NCBI RefSeq assembly: GCF_000204055.1
Contig: NW_006768785.1
Coordinates: forward strand, 673,772-737,771
Source: Melampsora larici-populina 98AG31
Taxonomy: Eukaryota; Basidiomycota; Pucciniomycetes; Pucciniales; Melampsoraceae
DNA: 64,000 nucleotides
Reading direction: 5' to 3'
The position numbers and the translations under genes are program-made. The notes beneath the pieces are model-generated. The model made no database searches, was not told the origin of the DNA, and was given only the letters and a program-made list of their open reading frames with translations. Positions 45,760-56,503 of this stretch are shown one piece after another (position 1 is the stretch's first letter; each line of letters starts with the position of its first letter).

Positions 45760-47436
45760 TCAGTGTTTTGTATTTATCCTCTTCTTAATGAAGCACGCCA
45801 AGTCACTCACAGTCACGTTATTGTGATGGCCTGTCCTTTGCGGTCTACCCCTACTCCTCTTTTTCCCATTGAAGTTCCTATTGGGTTGGGGTTTTTGAAA
45901 AGTCACCCTCTTCGAGGCATGTGCGACTCTGTCTTCTTCTTGGGACTGTTCCGACTCCTCCTCGTTGCGACCCGTGAAGAAATCGACTCCGTGTTTGGCC
46001 TGTCCAGGCGCGTACGGGTTCATTTCATAGAACTTGAGTTCCCCCGCTGCCTCCGTATCCCACCTGGCTTCATGCTCAACTCGCTTCTCTCTACCTCTCG
46101 GGAAGGACTTCTTTTTCCCCCTCTTTTTCTTCTTCCCTTTCCGGATCGAGTTATCCCGGAAGATTTCTAGGCGTATTGCCAGGTGGTATCGGAGAGCTAC
46201 CAACCAACACTTGTTGCGCTCTTTGATCTTCTCAACTATCTTCATATGTTTCGAGATGTACGAGGCATACCTCTTCATGCCATAAATTTCTTTGGCATAC
46301 CTTGCTTCTAGGTTGCACGCCTGAATAAACTCTTCGTGAGTGAATTGTCTTCCTTTATCCAATTCTGTGTTGTTCAGATTATGAGAATTTGACGATTTCT
46401 TTTTCTTCGATCCTGAAGATCGGAAGCTTTCGATATATGATCTTCTGAAAACCGACAACAGGACGTAGGAGTTAAGTTTTCTGAAGCTTTTAGCCCACTT
46501 CTTAGGTAGGTCTGGGAGGTGGTTTGCGCGATTGTACCTATCTCCGTCACTCGAAGACTCGCTAGAGGAGCTACTGGACGATCCTGAAGATGACGAGGAG
46601 CTTGACGACAAGGAGTTTGAATCTGAAGATGACGATTTGGAACTCTCCGAGGATGAGGAAGAGTCCGAAGATGATGACGAAGAAGATGAAGAATCCGTAT
46701 CCGAACTCGAGCTGGAGCTGGATGAGGATGACTCTGAAGAGGACGAAGATCTCTTTTTCCTCTTTTTGGATTTTTTCTTTCCTTTCTTCAACTTTGATTC
46801 CTTCTCTTTCTCTTCTTTAGCCGTGAGTTTTTCTTCTACTCCACTTGCCTTCCTGTCAAACTTCCCAAAATTTTTCTCAAATTTGGTGATAAGTTTCTTG
46901 ACCATCTTCTTCTTCCCTTTTTCTGCTTTCGTTACGATCTTTGCCGTCAACTTCTTTGCTTCTTTTTCCAGCTTTTTGGCTTTCTTTTCCTCTTTTTCCG
47001 CCTTTCTCTCCGGCTTCTTTTCCTTCCTGGCTGCCTTTTTAGCATCCTTTTTCTCTCTCTCCGAAAGAACTGAGGCTTTCTCTATTTGCGCGGTTGGAGG
47101 GCTAAGTTGTATCGGAGCGGAAGCGCTTCCTGGAACTGGGGTCGTGGAAGATGTAGCCGATGGTGCGTTTACCCGCGTATCTGGCTGAGCGGCGGATGTT
47201 GTGGCTAGCTGGTCAATCCCACCGTTGTTCCTTGGGCCTGCCAAGGGGTTCGGGGTTTGAGCCGGTGGGGGAGCTTGTGCAGACCTATTTGCGTTGCCGC
47301 TAATTGTCGATGGTGGAGGTTGTGAACCTGACGCTACACCTCCACTTCCTGAATCTACAGATTTCGAAACCGGTACTAAAATTAGTTCCTGGTTGCCATC
47401 TACCACGTGCCTGACCGAGATAAGCTCAAGATCCAT
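45760..47436 (-). CDS. DIRS-2 ORF1 (Gag-like), main part
   Basis: 558 codons from ATG 47436. N-terminal Pro/Ser-rich part, then a Lys/Glu-rich helix-prone stretch (about residues 135-215), a basic KKSKKRKK segment, a long serine tract with Asp and Glu (about 230-300), and a conserved C-terminal region with ARYAKEIYGMKRYASYI, WLVALRYHLAIR, NPYAPGQ and an Arg/Asn-rich tail. Regions from ARYAKEI onward correspond to DIRS-1 ORF1. It probably coats the element RNA. It may be joined by splicing to the exon at 48273-47820, but I did not find a junction that keeps phase. Confidence 0.7.
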   Translation of the reverse strand: MDLELISVRHVVDGNQELILVPVSKSVDSGSGGVASGSQPPPSTISGNANRSAQAPPPAQTPNPLAGPRNNGGIDQLATTSAAQPDTRVNAPSATSSTTPVPGSASAPIQLSPPTAQIEKASVLSEREKKDAKKAARKEKKPERKAEKEEKKAKKLEKEAKKLTAKIVTKAEKGKKKMVKKLITKFEKNFGKFDRKASGVEEKLTAKEEKEKESKLKKGKKKSKKRKKRSSSSSESSSSSSSSSSDTDSSSSSSSSSDSSSSSESSKSSSSDSNSLSSSSSSSSGSSSSSSSESSSDGDRYNRANHLPDLPKKWAKSFRKLNSYVLLSVFRRSYIESFRSSGSKKKKSSNSHNLNNTELDKGRQFTHEEFIQACNLEARYAKEIYGMKRYASYISKHMKIVEKIKERNKCWLVALRYHLAIRLEIFRDNSIRKGKKKKRGKKKSFPRGREKRVEHEARWDTEAAGELKFYEMNPYAPGQAKHGVDFFTGRNEEESEQSQEEDRVAHASKRVTFQKPQPNRNFNGKKRSRGRPQRTGHHNNVTVSDLACFIKKRINTKH

Positions 47437-47819
47437 CTATTTCCCAGATCAACAAGTTTCCCTGGATCAATCAACAACTTTTCCTTGGATCTACGCTCTT
47501 TATACAAGATCTTTCTTGGAGCTCTATTCTGTAAGACTATTTCCGCTCTTTGAGCTCAAGTCTATGATCTTGAAGCTAGCACTAAAACTCCCACCCTGCT
47601 ATACGCTCTATAAACAAGGATAAACCCCGGAGCTAGCGGACCCTACGTTCATACCCTCCGGGTTTTCCGCCAACTTCCAACGAGTTGGAAGTCGACGCAC
47701 GTATTACGGGATTTAATGGATTTCATCCGTGGGAAGGCTAGTAATCGAAACCCAGATTGGAGTTTTGATGGAAGATAGAGGATGTTATGAAAACTAGGTA
47801 TGCTGAGACTTTTACTTAC

Positions 47820-48273
47820 AAGAGTCTTTCTCTATGAGGTCAGACCTGAACGTCCGCTCATTTCCAACAACCACACCTGACCCTGATGAGTCCGCTCTCG
47901 TGTTGTTGATAACTGGACTTGGTCCTCCTGACGTTTGGGTGCTCATCCTTTTGAAAGAAATTGACGACAGTCCGTTTCCTTCTTTTCTCAATCTAGTTTC
48001 CGGCGATACAGTTGACTCCGAAGAATTGAGACTTGAAATTTCCTCGCCGTCAATATCGTTCATCAATGATTGGCTAGGTGCCTGATTTGTCACGGTTTGC
48101 GCTAGTATTGGTGTTCGAGATGCTGCTCTTCTGTTCCTCTCTTCTATCTGTTCTAGTCTCCTTCTCTTTGAGGCTTCTTCTCTTTCCGAGTGCTGGCGTG
48201 CTGCCAGTTTTCTGCGACGATCTCTAAATTGTGGTAGGAATGACTTGTTGGACTTTTCTACTCTAAATCCCAT
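47820..48273 (-). CDS. DIRS-2 ORF1 upstream exon or separate small ORF
   Basis: ATG 48273 opens a frame rich in Arg and Glu (RRRKLAARQHSEREEASKRRR) ending at a clear donor GTAAGT (47819-47814). Position before ORF1 suggests it is the first coding exon. No recognised domain. The next acceptor was not resolved. Confidence 0.5.
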
Positions 48274-48456
48274 CCAGGATGGGAGTGTAGACCACGAAAA
48301 AAACAAAAAAAAAACAAATGAGCTAGAAAGTCCTTGAGAGTCTGCGTTGATCACGAGGAAAGTTGCCTAGAGAGACTATTGTGGGGTGAGAGAGTGAGGA
48401 AGAGTGTGTACAGAGGGGAGGTTGAAATTTTCTCCCCGCTCTACCACAGTCTAACT

Positions 48457-48502
48457 GTCACATACCACTATATGTTAATACACACGTTGTGGTATCTGTG
48501 AC
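48457..48502 (-). other. Terminal hairpin of DIRS-2
   Basis: GTCACATACCAC (48457-48468) pairs with GTGGTATCTGTGAC (48489-48502) with a two-base bulge and a 20-base loop. It lies near the 5' end of the element, analogous to the DIRS-1 hairpin at 27251-27282; both stems contain GTGAC. Confidence 0.5.
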
Positions 48503-48821
48503 ACCCCATATCCCTACAACTTACACATCCTCACCTGAAATGGACTGATGAGTACCGTCTCAGGCTTTGGGAACACTTACAATACGATACCAGGCAGGCC
48601 TGGTACGGTACGGTGCGGTACCGGTACTGGCACCGTATCTGTGGCGGCCTTGCTAAGTTGAGAACTCTTTAGGTTCCTCCCACAGCACGCTGACCTCACT
48701 CTTGAGGTATCAAGAGCAAGGTCAGCTTATGCACGCCTTTACCTAAAAGGTAGTCACTACCTTTCTAGCCTCAGAGACACTCTGAGGAACACATCCCTTG
48801 AAGGGAGCAAAAAAGCATGGA

Positions 48822-50103
48822 TAGGATTGAAGGAAATTTAGTTGATGATCCATTTGAGGAGAAAATTGATTTTGGTGTACTTCTGATTTATCTTATTTGG
48901 ATTGGAAATTCAGAGAAAAGGAACGATTTCATTCGAGTCTTGATCAGGGGGAGGTATGGATTTGGGAATTGTATCTGGTGGTTCAACGGATTGAATGAAA
49001 TCAATCATTTTTGTTCTTCGTACAATCCATGATCTTTGTGCGTAAACTACACTGCCGCTTGGATATGCGTACTGATGAGTTGAACTTGAATCACATCACA
49101 AATTGCCTCATCAAGAGCTGCTTCCCCCATCTGGTCTATGCAGTTAAGACCCAATCTTGATTTGGGAATCCAATTATGTCCTTCATCATGTATCTCAATC
49201 TCTCTCTCATTTTGATCTCACAGCGGGTAACTCCAGTAGAAATTGTTCATTTTCAGGATATTCTGTAAGAAATTTCACACTTATCATTCATAGACTTTAT
49301 CTTAAAATGTGTTATAACTTCAAGTTGAGCGACAGAGAGTTGATAAAGAATAGGTCAAAGTACAAAAAGTAGTACCCGCTAACTCCTTCACATTCTATTA
49401 TCAACAAATTGATAACCTAATCTGAGTTTGAATTATCTTGATAAGTGTTTGTTGACTCTGAAATTCCTTTCCAGAAATTGTAGTTGCCACATCATTTCAA
49501 CTAATGTCTTTGGGTAAATGAGATACAAAGATATCAATTGAGTTTTTTAACAGTCATTGTTTTGTGTTGTACTCTGTCCCAAATGATCAACCCCTCCGCT
49601 TATGCTACATGCATTTTGTTATACTGGAAGGATCTCCTACTACTTCAAAGCAGTCGGTGGTTTCTTTCATCCCTGTAAAGTCATTTATAGCTACATCACC
49701 AAATCCCTGATTGCACACCATCAATTTACAGCCTTAATTCACCTAGGATGACAATAATATGTTGATAAAGATCAAATTTGATCACATTGGGCGGACTCCA
49801 TCATGACCAATCACACCACTGAAATCCATGGTATAAGTCTGTAAGTGCTCTCTGGAGCTTAAAATGGGAAATTGTATCAATCACTCCATATTGATATTTC
49901 TTCTTGAATCATTGTGTATCTCGAAAAAAATAAGGAAATAAGGGATAGCTGAATCAATAATTTACTCCAATATGGTCAAGTTGAATTGAGAAAGACAAAA
50001 AAAAAGTTATGTAGGTAATTTGTGTTGGTGTTGTCTCTCATATGATGTATTTAAGCTCATACAAAGACATCTTAAAACAAAAGGTCCAAAAAAAGCTGTG
50101 CTG
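48822..50103. other. No supportable gene
   Basis: AT-rich. A plus-strand frame at 48817-49032 looks protein-like at its start (VDDPFEEKIDFG) but no domain was recognised and no partner exons were found. 49033-50103 shows nothing. Confidence 0.45.
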
Positions 50104-50150
50104 CCACCATAGATGCCTTGCCAAGGCATCATTGGGGGCAAATTCTTGCA
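50104..50150. mobile_element. CCTCGG multi-hairpin MITE, partial copy C
   Basis: CACCATAGATGCCTTGCCAAGGCATC followed by TTGGGGGCAAATTCTTG aligns with the left end of copies A and B. The first stem is CCTTG/CAAGG here and CCTCGG/CCGAGG there, so pairing is kept by paired changes. The rest of the element is missing or diverged. A GC palindrome GGCGGGCCCGCC lies nearby at 50297-50308. Confidence 0.6.
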
Positions 50151-51012
50151 GCCCATATGTTAGCTGCTTAAGTAAGCGGCCTCATGCTAGAAATCTTATG
50201 GATAAAATACCTGTTCCCTTAGAGGCCTTGATTGGGTTGCACAATTACTGCACTGTAGAGGTTTGAAGCGTGTCTGAGTGTGTGGCTGAGTAAGCGGGCG
50301 GGCCCGCCTATGCCCTAGTATCAGGAGAAAAGCAAGATCCGAATGGGGATTTCAATTGGTTGAGAATTGAGTTGCAAGTTATGAAATTTTGTTGAGGATG
50401 TTGATTTTTGTTGATGATAGTTTGGATAGTGTTTTTGGTTTTCTGTATAATGTACATATAACACAATTTATATATCCAAGTTGGATAGGAAAGAAAGTTG
50501 TGGTGTGTGTTCCAATGGTTCCCTCAATTTGAATTGTATTTCCAGCTGTTGGAGTGTTGTGTTTCTTTTTCTTTTCAAATTCCAGCTTTTGATGTTTCCA
50601 GACTTTTCAAGCAATCATTTGGATTTAAGAATTAAAACCAAAATCGAATCAAATTGAGGATATTGAATGGGACATAGAGGAAGGAATGAAGAAGATAAAC
50701 AATGTGGATGAGAAAGTTCAATCATGCTGTAGTGAACCTGAAAGACAATTTATAGTTAGGATTTGTTTTTCAACTCCAAACTTTCTTTCTCTTTGAAGTA
50801 TATTATCAAAATCCTATATTCAAAATCTAAGTCCATGTCAAGATTCTTGATCACTGATTTTTTGTTGAATTACCCTGAAAGAACTTGTTTTGCATTATAA
50901 ATTCCACAAAGGATTGAATCTGATGAACTTGAACATATCCAATTAAGAGTTTGTAAACTGTAGTTATAATCAAATCATTGGATGATAGCTTAACTTGTTT
51001 ATGAGTGTATTT
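50151..51012. other. No supportable gene
   Basis: AT-rich, only short frames. Nothing recognised. Confidence 0.5.
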
Positions 51013-51220
51013 ACGGTACTCAAAGTTGTGTATACTTTGCTGTGCATAGTTTTCTTTTTTTTTCACAACTTCACACAACCAGGGAAAACTATGTTTTTGG
51101 CTTAAAAGTACATATCTTTGAGCTTCAATCAAGAAACATACTTTTTCCAAGTTGTTTGTAGTTGCGAAAAAACACAAAAAAAACTATGCACGGCAAAGTA
51201 TACACAACTTTGAGTACCGT
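51013..51220. mobile_element. Small foldback element
   Basis: Arms of about 44 bp at each end (51013-51056 and 51177-51220) are inverted copies starting ACGGTACTCAAAGTTGTG with one mismatch. The region between also pairs imperfectly (CACAACTTCACACAACC versus AACAACTTGG on the opposite arm). A minus-strand frame (50851-51177) crosses it and is not supported. Superfamily unknown; no clear target duplication. Confidence 0.7.
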
Positions 51221-52363
51221 TATTGAATTTGATTGCAAGTTGGTTTTGATCATCAATGGAGTTGTTTGAACGGATTGATAGATAACTACTTGGATCCAGG
51301 TGTCTGATCTGCAAGAAGTGCGAGGATATGTATTGTGAAGATTTGTAGGTGGTGAAGAATTTATTTGATGAGAGGAATGGGGAATGAATCTGGGGTGAGG
51401 CATGTGGAAATCAGATTGAATGTGGGGAACATTGTAGAACTCTTTCAGTACACAGATGAAAGCAGAGCCAAGAAGTGGATGAATGAAGACACAAACCAAA
51501 AACACACACAAACCAAAGAGAAATAGGTCTTGAGATTGTGAATTGAAAGACTTCAAACAAAGAAAGAAATGCCCTTCTTAAACAGGGACTTTGATTACTG
51601 ATGAATTAAATTTAAGACCTTCAAGTCTTTGGATTAGTAAAAACAAGGCTGAAATAGGACAAGGCACACTCAGGAACCTTCCAAATGAGAAAATGGGCTT
51701 ACAACTCAACAAGAAATCAATTAAAAGATGAATAAGGGTCTTATATTATAAAATTCCGACTTTCACTAGTTGTTTACCTGAATGATGATAATGAAGATAA
51801 AAAGCTTATTCTCAAATTCTAGGAATTATTTTTTCTAACTAAAAGGCTAACAAATGTAGGAAAAGAGACACTTGACTATATTCAAATTGAAAAGCACACA
51901 AAAAAAGAAAGTAGGACAAAAACACCCCTCAAACTCAAAATCCAACTTCAAACAACTTTTTCACACAATAACTCTCAATGAACCCCCAAACCACAGTTGA
52001 TACACAAATTCAGCACACACAGATTGACAATGTACAAAATTTCAAGCTCACAATCAGCACTAAAACTTAGTTGTTTACCACAAAAGCCCAAATTTCCGCC
52101 AATTTACCTTCAAAGCTGAAATAAGATGGGGAGAAGGGACTTTATAAATATTCTGAAGAGACAGACAGAAAGAGAATTTTATGCCCTATAGCATTGCTCA
52201 GCCAAGCTAAACTATAACTCTAATGGTTGATAGTGTAAATGGAGATTGAAAATTGAAGGAACACTTTGAAATGGGGGTTTGGTCAGTTTACCACCCCATA
52301 TTACCACTAAAGTTGATAAAGATGATGATTAAAATTAAATTTGTTGGGGAATATGCAAAATTA
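51221..52363. other. No supportable gene
   Basis: AT-rich. A minus-strand frame (51125-51556) partly overlaps the foldback element and has no recognised domain. Nothing else found. Confidence 0.45.
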
Positions 52364-53053
52364 GAGTCTACCCCAACTAACATCTACCCTGAAATGGTGC
52401 TGTGGTACCCTTGAATTCAAAGTTTCCTGCCAAAACTATGCATTTCTCAGTTTTCAAAAGTCATTTTTGAGTTCTGTAATGACAGTTACATTTTCCTGTG
52501 TCAAATGTAATTGTCATTTTCAATGTTGTAGTGCCAAACTATTTTGTTGCATCATCTACTATGGTGCCCTTTGAACTTTGAACCCTAAGGGCTTGTTTGG
52601 TACAGCTTAAATTACGCTACTTATGTTGAAATTCAACTTTCATAAGTTGAATTTTGAAATGTCCATTTGGCACGGACTTTTTGTAACTTGTGAAAGCTAC
52701 TTATGGGACCCATAAGTAGCTTATCTTGCTACTTATAATAAAGAGTTATTGACTTCCTTATTGTTCCATTGAGCTACTTTTCGGACCCAAAATCTCAATC
52801 TTTTTTCTTTTTTCTAAAATCGGAGAAGTCCCATTTTTAGTGACCCCCTGTCCGCACTTCAAGTCCCTTCAGCATTGTAGTTAAAAATTCCTTTGACTTG
52901 TTTCTTTTTTCTCAAATCATACAAGTCCGATCTTTCATACACCGCTCTCATACACCGCCCTCATACACCCTCTCTCAAAACACTTCATCATCTCACATCA
53001 CACTCACCATCTCAAATACACACCACACCACATCCCTCCATCTTTGCTTGACT

Positions 53054-54581
53054 ATGGGTTGAGTCAAGTCCACCAACCAAGAACCCAAGCCAACAGCCCA
53101 ATGGACTACCAGCCGTAGTCTTGCTTTGATTGACAGCCTTCAAGAACAAGTCCATCTTGGTCATCAATCCAAAAATGGTTCAAACCAATTGCTTGGACTG
53201 CCGCCATCAATTGTTTGAAACTACAATTTCCACCTGGTTTCACTCTTACTCGATTGAAAAATCATTGGACCGTGGTGAGTTTTTCCTTCTACACTCTTTC
53301 AAACTCTACTTGATCTTCAGCTCACCTTTCAACTTGTTCATCTAGATTAGTTGCCAGTATAAGTCTGTTCGTGAAATCAGAAGCGCTTCTGGGCTTGGTT
53401 GGGACAAAGCCGAGCAAAGGATTGTAGTGGATGAGGTCTTCTGGAAAGAGTGGCACATAGTCAGTATGCTGACTTGTTCAAGTTTATCATTACTGACTTT
53501 CCTTTATGATTTCTTTGTTTTCTAGGGTCATAAAAATGCCCGTGCTTACGAAAACAAGACCTTTCCGCTTCACAATGCTCTTGACGGACTCATTGGGCAT
53601 ATACCAGCCACTGGAGCTCATCAAACAGCACCGTCAACATAGATGCCTCGGATTGAAAAATCCGAGGCATCATTGGATGGAAACCCTTGGAAAGGTCTTG
53701 TCCAAGGATTTGATCCGAGGTATTTTTTGACGCAAAATAATACCTCGGATCAAAACCTCGGAAAGATTTTGTCCGAGGATTTGAGTCCGATGAAACCTCG
53801 GATTTTTCAATCCGAGGCATCTTTGTTGGCTGTGCAGGGACTAGTACAACTGATCAACACAACTTGTCAATCTCGCATCCAGAAGACCTTTCTGGTCTTG
53901 ACAATAGCAACAGAGAAGAAAGCAGTAAGACAATTTTCTTCACTCTGAGAAGATCAAATTCTAACTTATTTTGTAGTTGCTACGCCTCCACCTGAGGATG
54001 ACTTTCATAGCATTATTAAATGAAACATCCCTTCCAAACCTTGTTTCATGGAGATAGCCAAATATTTAAACCAGCAATCAACTCAGCAATTCCCCTCGAG
54101 CACTCCCATCAACAAATCAAAGCGCAAGAATCCTTTTACTTCAGGTGGCCCTACAAACAACTTCGTTGACACTCAAGAAAAGAAGACTGTCAAGACCCCC
54201 TCTAGACAACCTATCAACTTAGCTTCAGAAATCACCCTCATGAGTTCAAATCAAGAAAAAAGAATCAAAGCTGAAAAGCAATATGCTGAAGAGAAACACG
54301 GACAAAACAAGTCTCACTTAGAAGCCCACCGTGACGCTGTTGAGGAACGAGTTCAATCTCGTCTTCAGGCTGCAGCTTTAGAAAATTAAAAGTTTCCCAA
54401 TCAAAAGCTAGCTATGGAGCTTTTTTCAGTAAAAAAACATGAAAAATTTCCTGACATGGATATCCGAGTGAAAGCAGCAGATGTTTTAAGAGATGAAGAT
54501 GCAGCCTCTTTCTTCATCAACCTCGATGAAGAAGAGTGCTGGGTCTGGTTGAAGCAACAATTAGATGCGAAAGGAAACTGA
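53054..54581 (+). pseudogene. PIF-1 Myb/SANT-like DNA-binding protein
   Basis: ATG 53054, several exons. A trihelix-type domain is readable: WTTSRSLALIDSLQEQV, then FKPIAWTAAIN, LTRLKNHW, then SGLGWD and VDEVFWKEWH, and HKNARAYENKTFPLHNALD. The C-terminus (54048-54581) is Lys/Glu-rich with a final DEEECWVWL region. Such proteins help recruit the transposase to the ends of PIF/Harbinger elements. Breaks seen: TGA at codon 3 (53060-53062), a one-base frameshift near 53172, the CCTCGG MITE at 53635-53829, and TAA at 54387-54389 (CAA-to-TAA type). Confidence 0.7.
53635..53829. mobile_element. CCTCGG multi-hairpin MITE, copy B
   Basis: About 195 bp, the same architecture as copy A, with four CCTCGG and four CCGAGG words. 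Ends CAACATAGATGCCTCGG and, reverse-complemented, CCAACAAAGATGCCTCGG differ at one position. One internal stem is CCTTGG/CCAAGG here where copy A has CCTCGG/CCGAGG, so paired changes are kept. Inserted in a PIF-1 coding exon. Confidence 0.8.
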
Positions 54582-55156
54582 AAACTTCAGGTAAGCACTC
54601 ATCTCACTGATCTTCTTTATCAGATCAAGATCAATCATCTTATTAATTGTAAACTCTTTTCTATGATCCCCTATCCTCTTCTTTCTACTACTTTAGGTTT
54701 TGGTTCAATTCATTATCAGTACTACCGAATCAATCTTTTGTGGTTCTAATTCTGTGGCTCCTTCTTCAACTCGTCAAAAACATCGATCATACAAAAGATA
54801 GTCTTGATAGAGTGTCCACAACAAGAAAACCATGTATCTCATTGTTTTTATTAGTTAACTCGACAGGTGTGCTTTCTTTGTACTTACAAACGCAACAGTG
54901 TATGTTTGGGATCATGAATTCAAATATATATATATTTTATCTTGTCATTTGATCAAGTAAAACATGGTTAATCCATGAGTTTCATCCCCCATCGGAAATT
55001 CAGTTATTTTTTTTTAATACGTACAGATGTAATTCAATTTCAAGCATATGCTACAATTGAATCAAGAGATGTAATTCAAATTCCCGTTGACCAACAGTCA
55101 ATAGGCTTGTTGACCACCACCACCACCATACCCTTGAACCACCTCCCTTTCTTCAC
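54582..55156. other. Spacer between PIF-1 genes
   Basis: No supportable gene. AT-rich with short frames. Confidence 0.5.
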
Positions 55157-56154
55157 CAACATGCCAAGAGTTCCAAAACATCAACAGGAAGCAGAAGCAA
55201 ACGCACTGAAAGAAGTGTATGTCTGGTATTATTGCTAGGTATCCTTTCTTTTTGTCAACACACCTCTCCGTTCTTAGTGCCAAAACAAGCAAGACATGCT
55301 CCAATCGACGGTCTTACCCCTGGTGGTGGCAGGGGTGGAAGTCCTACCTATACCAACAAGTACGCTATTCTTTTTGGTATTTGATTCTGCTGAATCTGAT
55401 CCTTATTAACTTTTGAATGAAACTTCCTTTTTATTTAGACCCGGTCACCACTGGGAACTTGTAAGGTACAGTGGTCAACGCCAGTATGTTGATTCAGATT
55501 TGATCCACGTGGATCCTTTCAAAGAACCGGGTCTTCAAGAGTTTTGCTGCCAATTGCAACCTGAAAGTGATCCCAAAATCGAAGTCATTCATGGTGAGTT
55601 TGTCTTTTCTTTGTTGAAAATTGTTCATTAAACTGACCTTATGTCCCTTTTTTTCCTTTTGATTTCAAATCAACTCTCATTTGGCTTCAGCATTGCCCAA
55701 ACCTCCCACGCCTGGACCATCATCATCTACTACTAACCAAAGTCTCCCTGCTTTGGATGCCGGTGTAATACATCCAGCTTTTGGCGATGGCAACATCAAT
55801 ACTCGAGTTGTGGCTGGGCCTGCTAGTAAGTTTCCTTTATATGCCTCTTCTATCAAATTTCAATCCTACAAAACAAGCTCATGCGTGTTTGTCATAGTTT
55901 TGACTTCTACCAGCTCAAAAGCCAGTTTACAAACCGACTCCCCAGCTCCAAGACCGCTTCCTCCTTTTGAGGAATACCTCGAATTCTGTTCAATCAACAA
56001 GAATGACGGAAAAACCCGTGCTCTACTCCATGAGTTGGACATCATCAACTTTGAGATGTTCTTCTCTCCAGAGCTCAGTGTGGAGGCCATGTGAAGCCTT
56101 GGTTTTGGCTTTGGCCCTTGCCTTCGCCTACATGTGAAAGCAACGGTGTATTGA
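55157..56154 (+). pseudogene. PIF-1 accessory protein with SAM-like C-terminus
   Basis: ATG 55157. Exons near 55157-55211, 55280-55361, 55439-55593 and 55690-55829 include GHHWELVRYSGQRQYVDSD, a Pro/Ser-rich linker and then, from about 55915, PPFEEYLEFCSINKNDGKTR...ELDIINFEMFF, which resembles a sterile-alpha-motif-like fold. The frame passes a TGA at 56092-56094 and continues SLGFGFGPCLRL to a stop at 56154. The first intron boundary is not canonical. It is not the usual two-gene PIF/Harbinger content, so it is an extra cargo gene. Function unknown. Confidence 0.5.
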
Positions 56155-56503
56155 GACAATCTTAAGAAGAGACGACGTAACTAATCATGCTTGTTCAGCA
56201 AAAATTACTCACCAACTCCATCAAACAAAATGATATTCAATATCTGTAGCGCTCAAGTACTCAAAATCAAATTTTGAACTTTATAATATTATATATGACA
56301 TTACTCGTTGTATGCACATTGTTGTAATGAAGATTTTTTATCCACCATATTTTATATGTGGTCTGTTATGGACACGGTCTGTAATGAACATTCTCAAACA
56401 AAAAGAACAAAAAAATCCTGAGCCACGAGTGAGAACAGAGACTGATCTGAGTGTATGTTTCTTTTTATCTACATCACAATCCGAGTAAGGTAATTTATGA
56501 TGC

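Larger units (their letters stand above)
41632..48544 (-). mobile_element. DIRS-2 retrotransposon, apparently intact
   Basis: Inverted ends: TCCATTTCAG at 41632 and its complement CTGAAATGGA ending 48544, with partial similarity continuing inward (TGAG, TGTG). It carries ORF1, RT/RNase H and tyrosine recombinase on the minus strand. It interrupts the right subterminal array of hAT-2. No target duplication found, as expected for a tyrosine-recombinase element. No premature stops were found in the RT or recombinase. Confidence 0.85.
32547..48652 (-). mobile_element. hAT-2 DNA transposon with two nested insertions
   Basis: Left end CAAGGCTGCCACAGATACGGT at 32547; the right end reverse-complements to CAAGGCCGCCACAGATACGG. 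CTAAGTT flanks it on both sides (32540-32546, 48653-48659), 7 bp perfect and 8 bp if one mismatch is allowed. Its transposase gene runs on the minus strand. Within it lie the P-like element (32982-37717) and DIRS-2 (41632-48544). Without them the element is about 4.4 kb. Confidence 0.88.
27225..48821 (+). mobile_element. DIRS-1 retrotransposon, split by hAT-2
   Basis: Contains three genes in DIRS order: Gag-like ORF1, RT/RNase H, tyrosine recombinase. It has no DDE integrase and no LTRs. It is interrupted at 32547 by hAT-2 and appears to resume after 48659. Ends are tentatively TCCATG (27225) and CATGGA (ending 48821), which are inverted. DIRS elements have inverted or split terminal repeats and make no target duplication. 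Outer borders are uncertain; the core (27512-32256) is firm. Confidence 0.75.

Noticed and set aside
46532..47188. Plus-strand acidic (Glu/Asp-rich) frame of 218 codons
   Set aside because: It is the antisense of the serine/lysine-rich part of DIRS-2 ORF1; the composition is a mirror of that tract.
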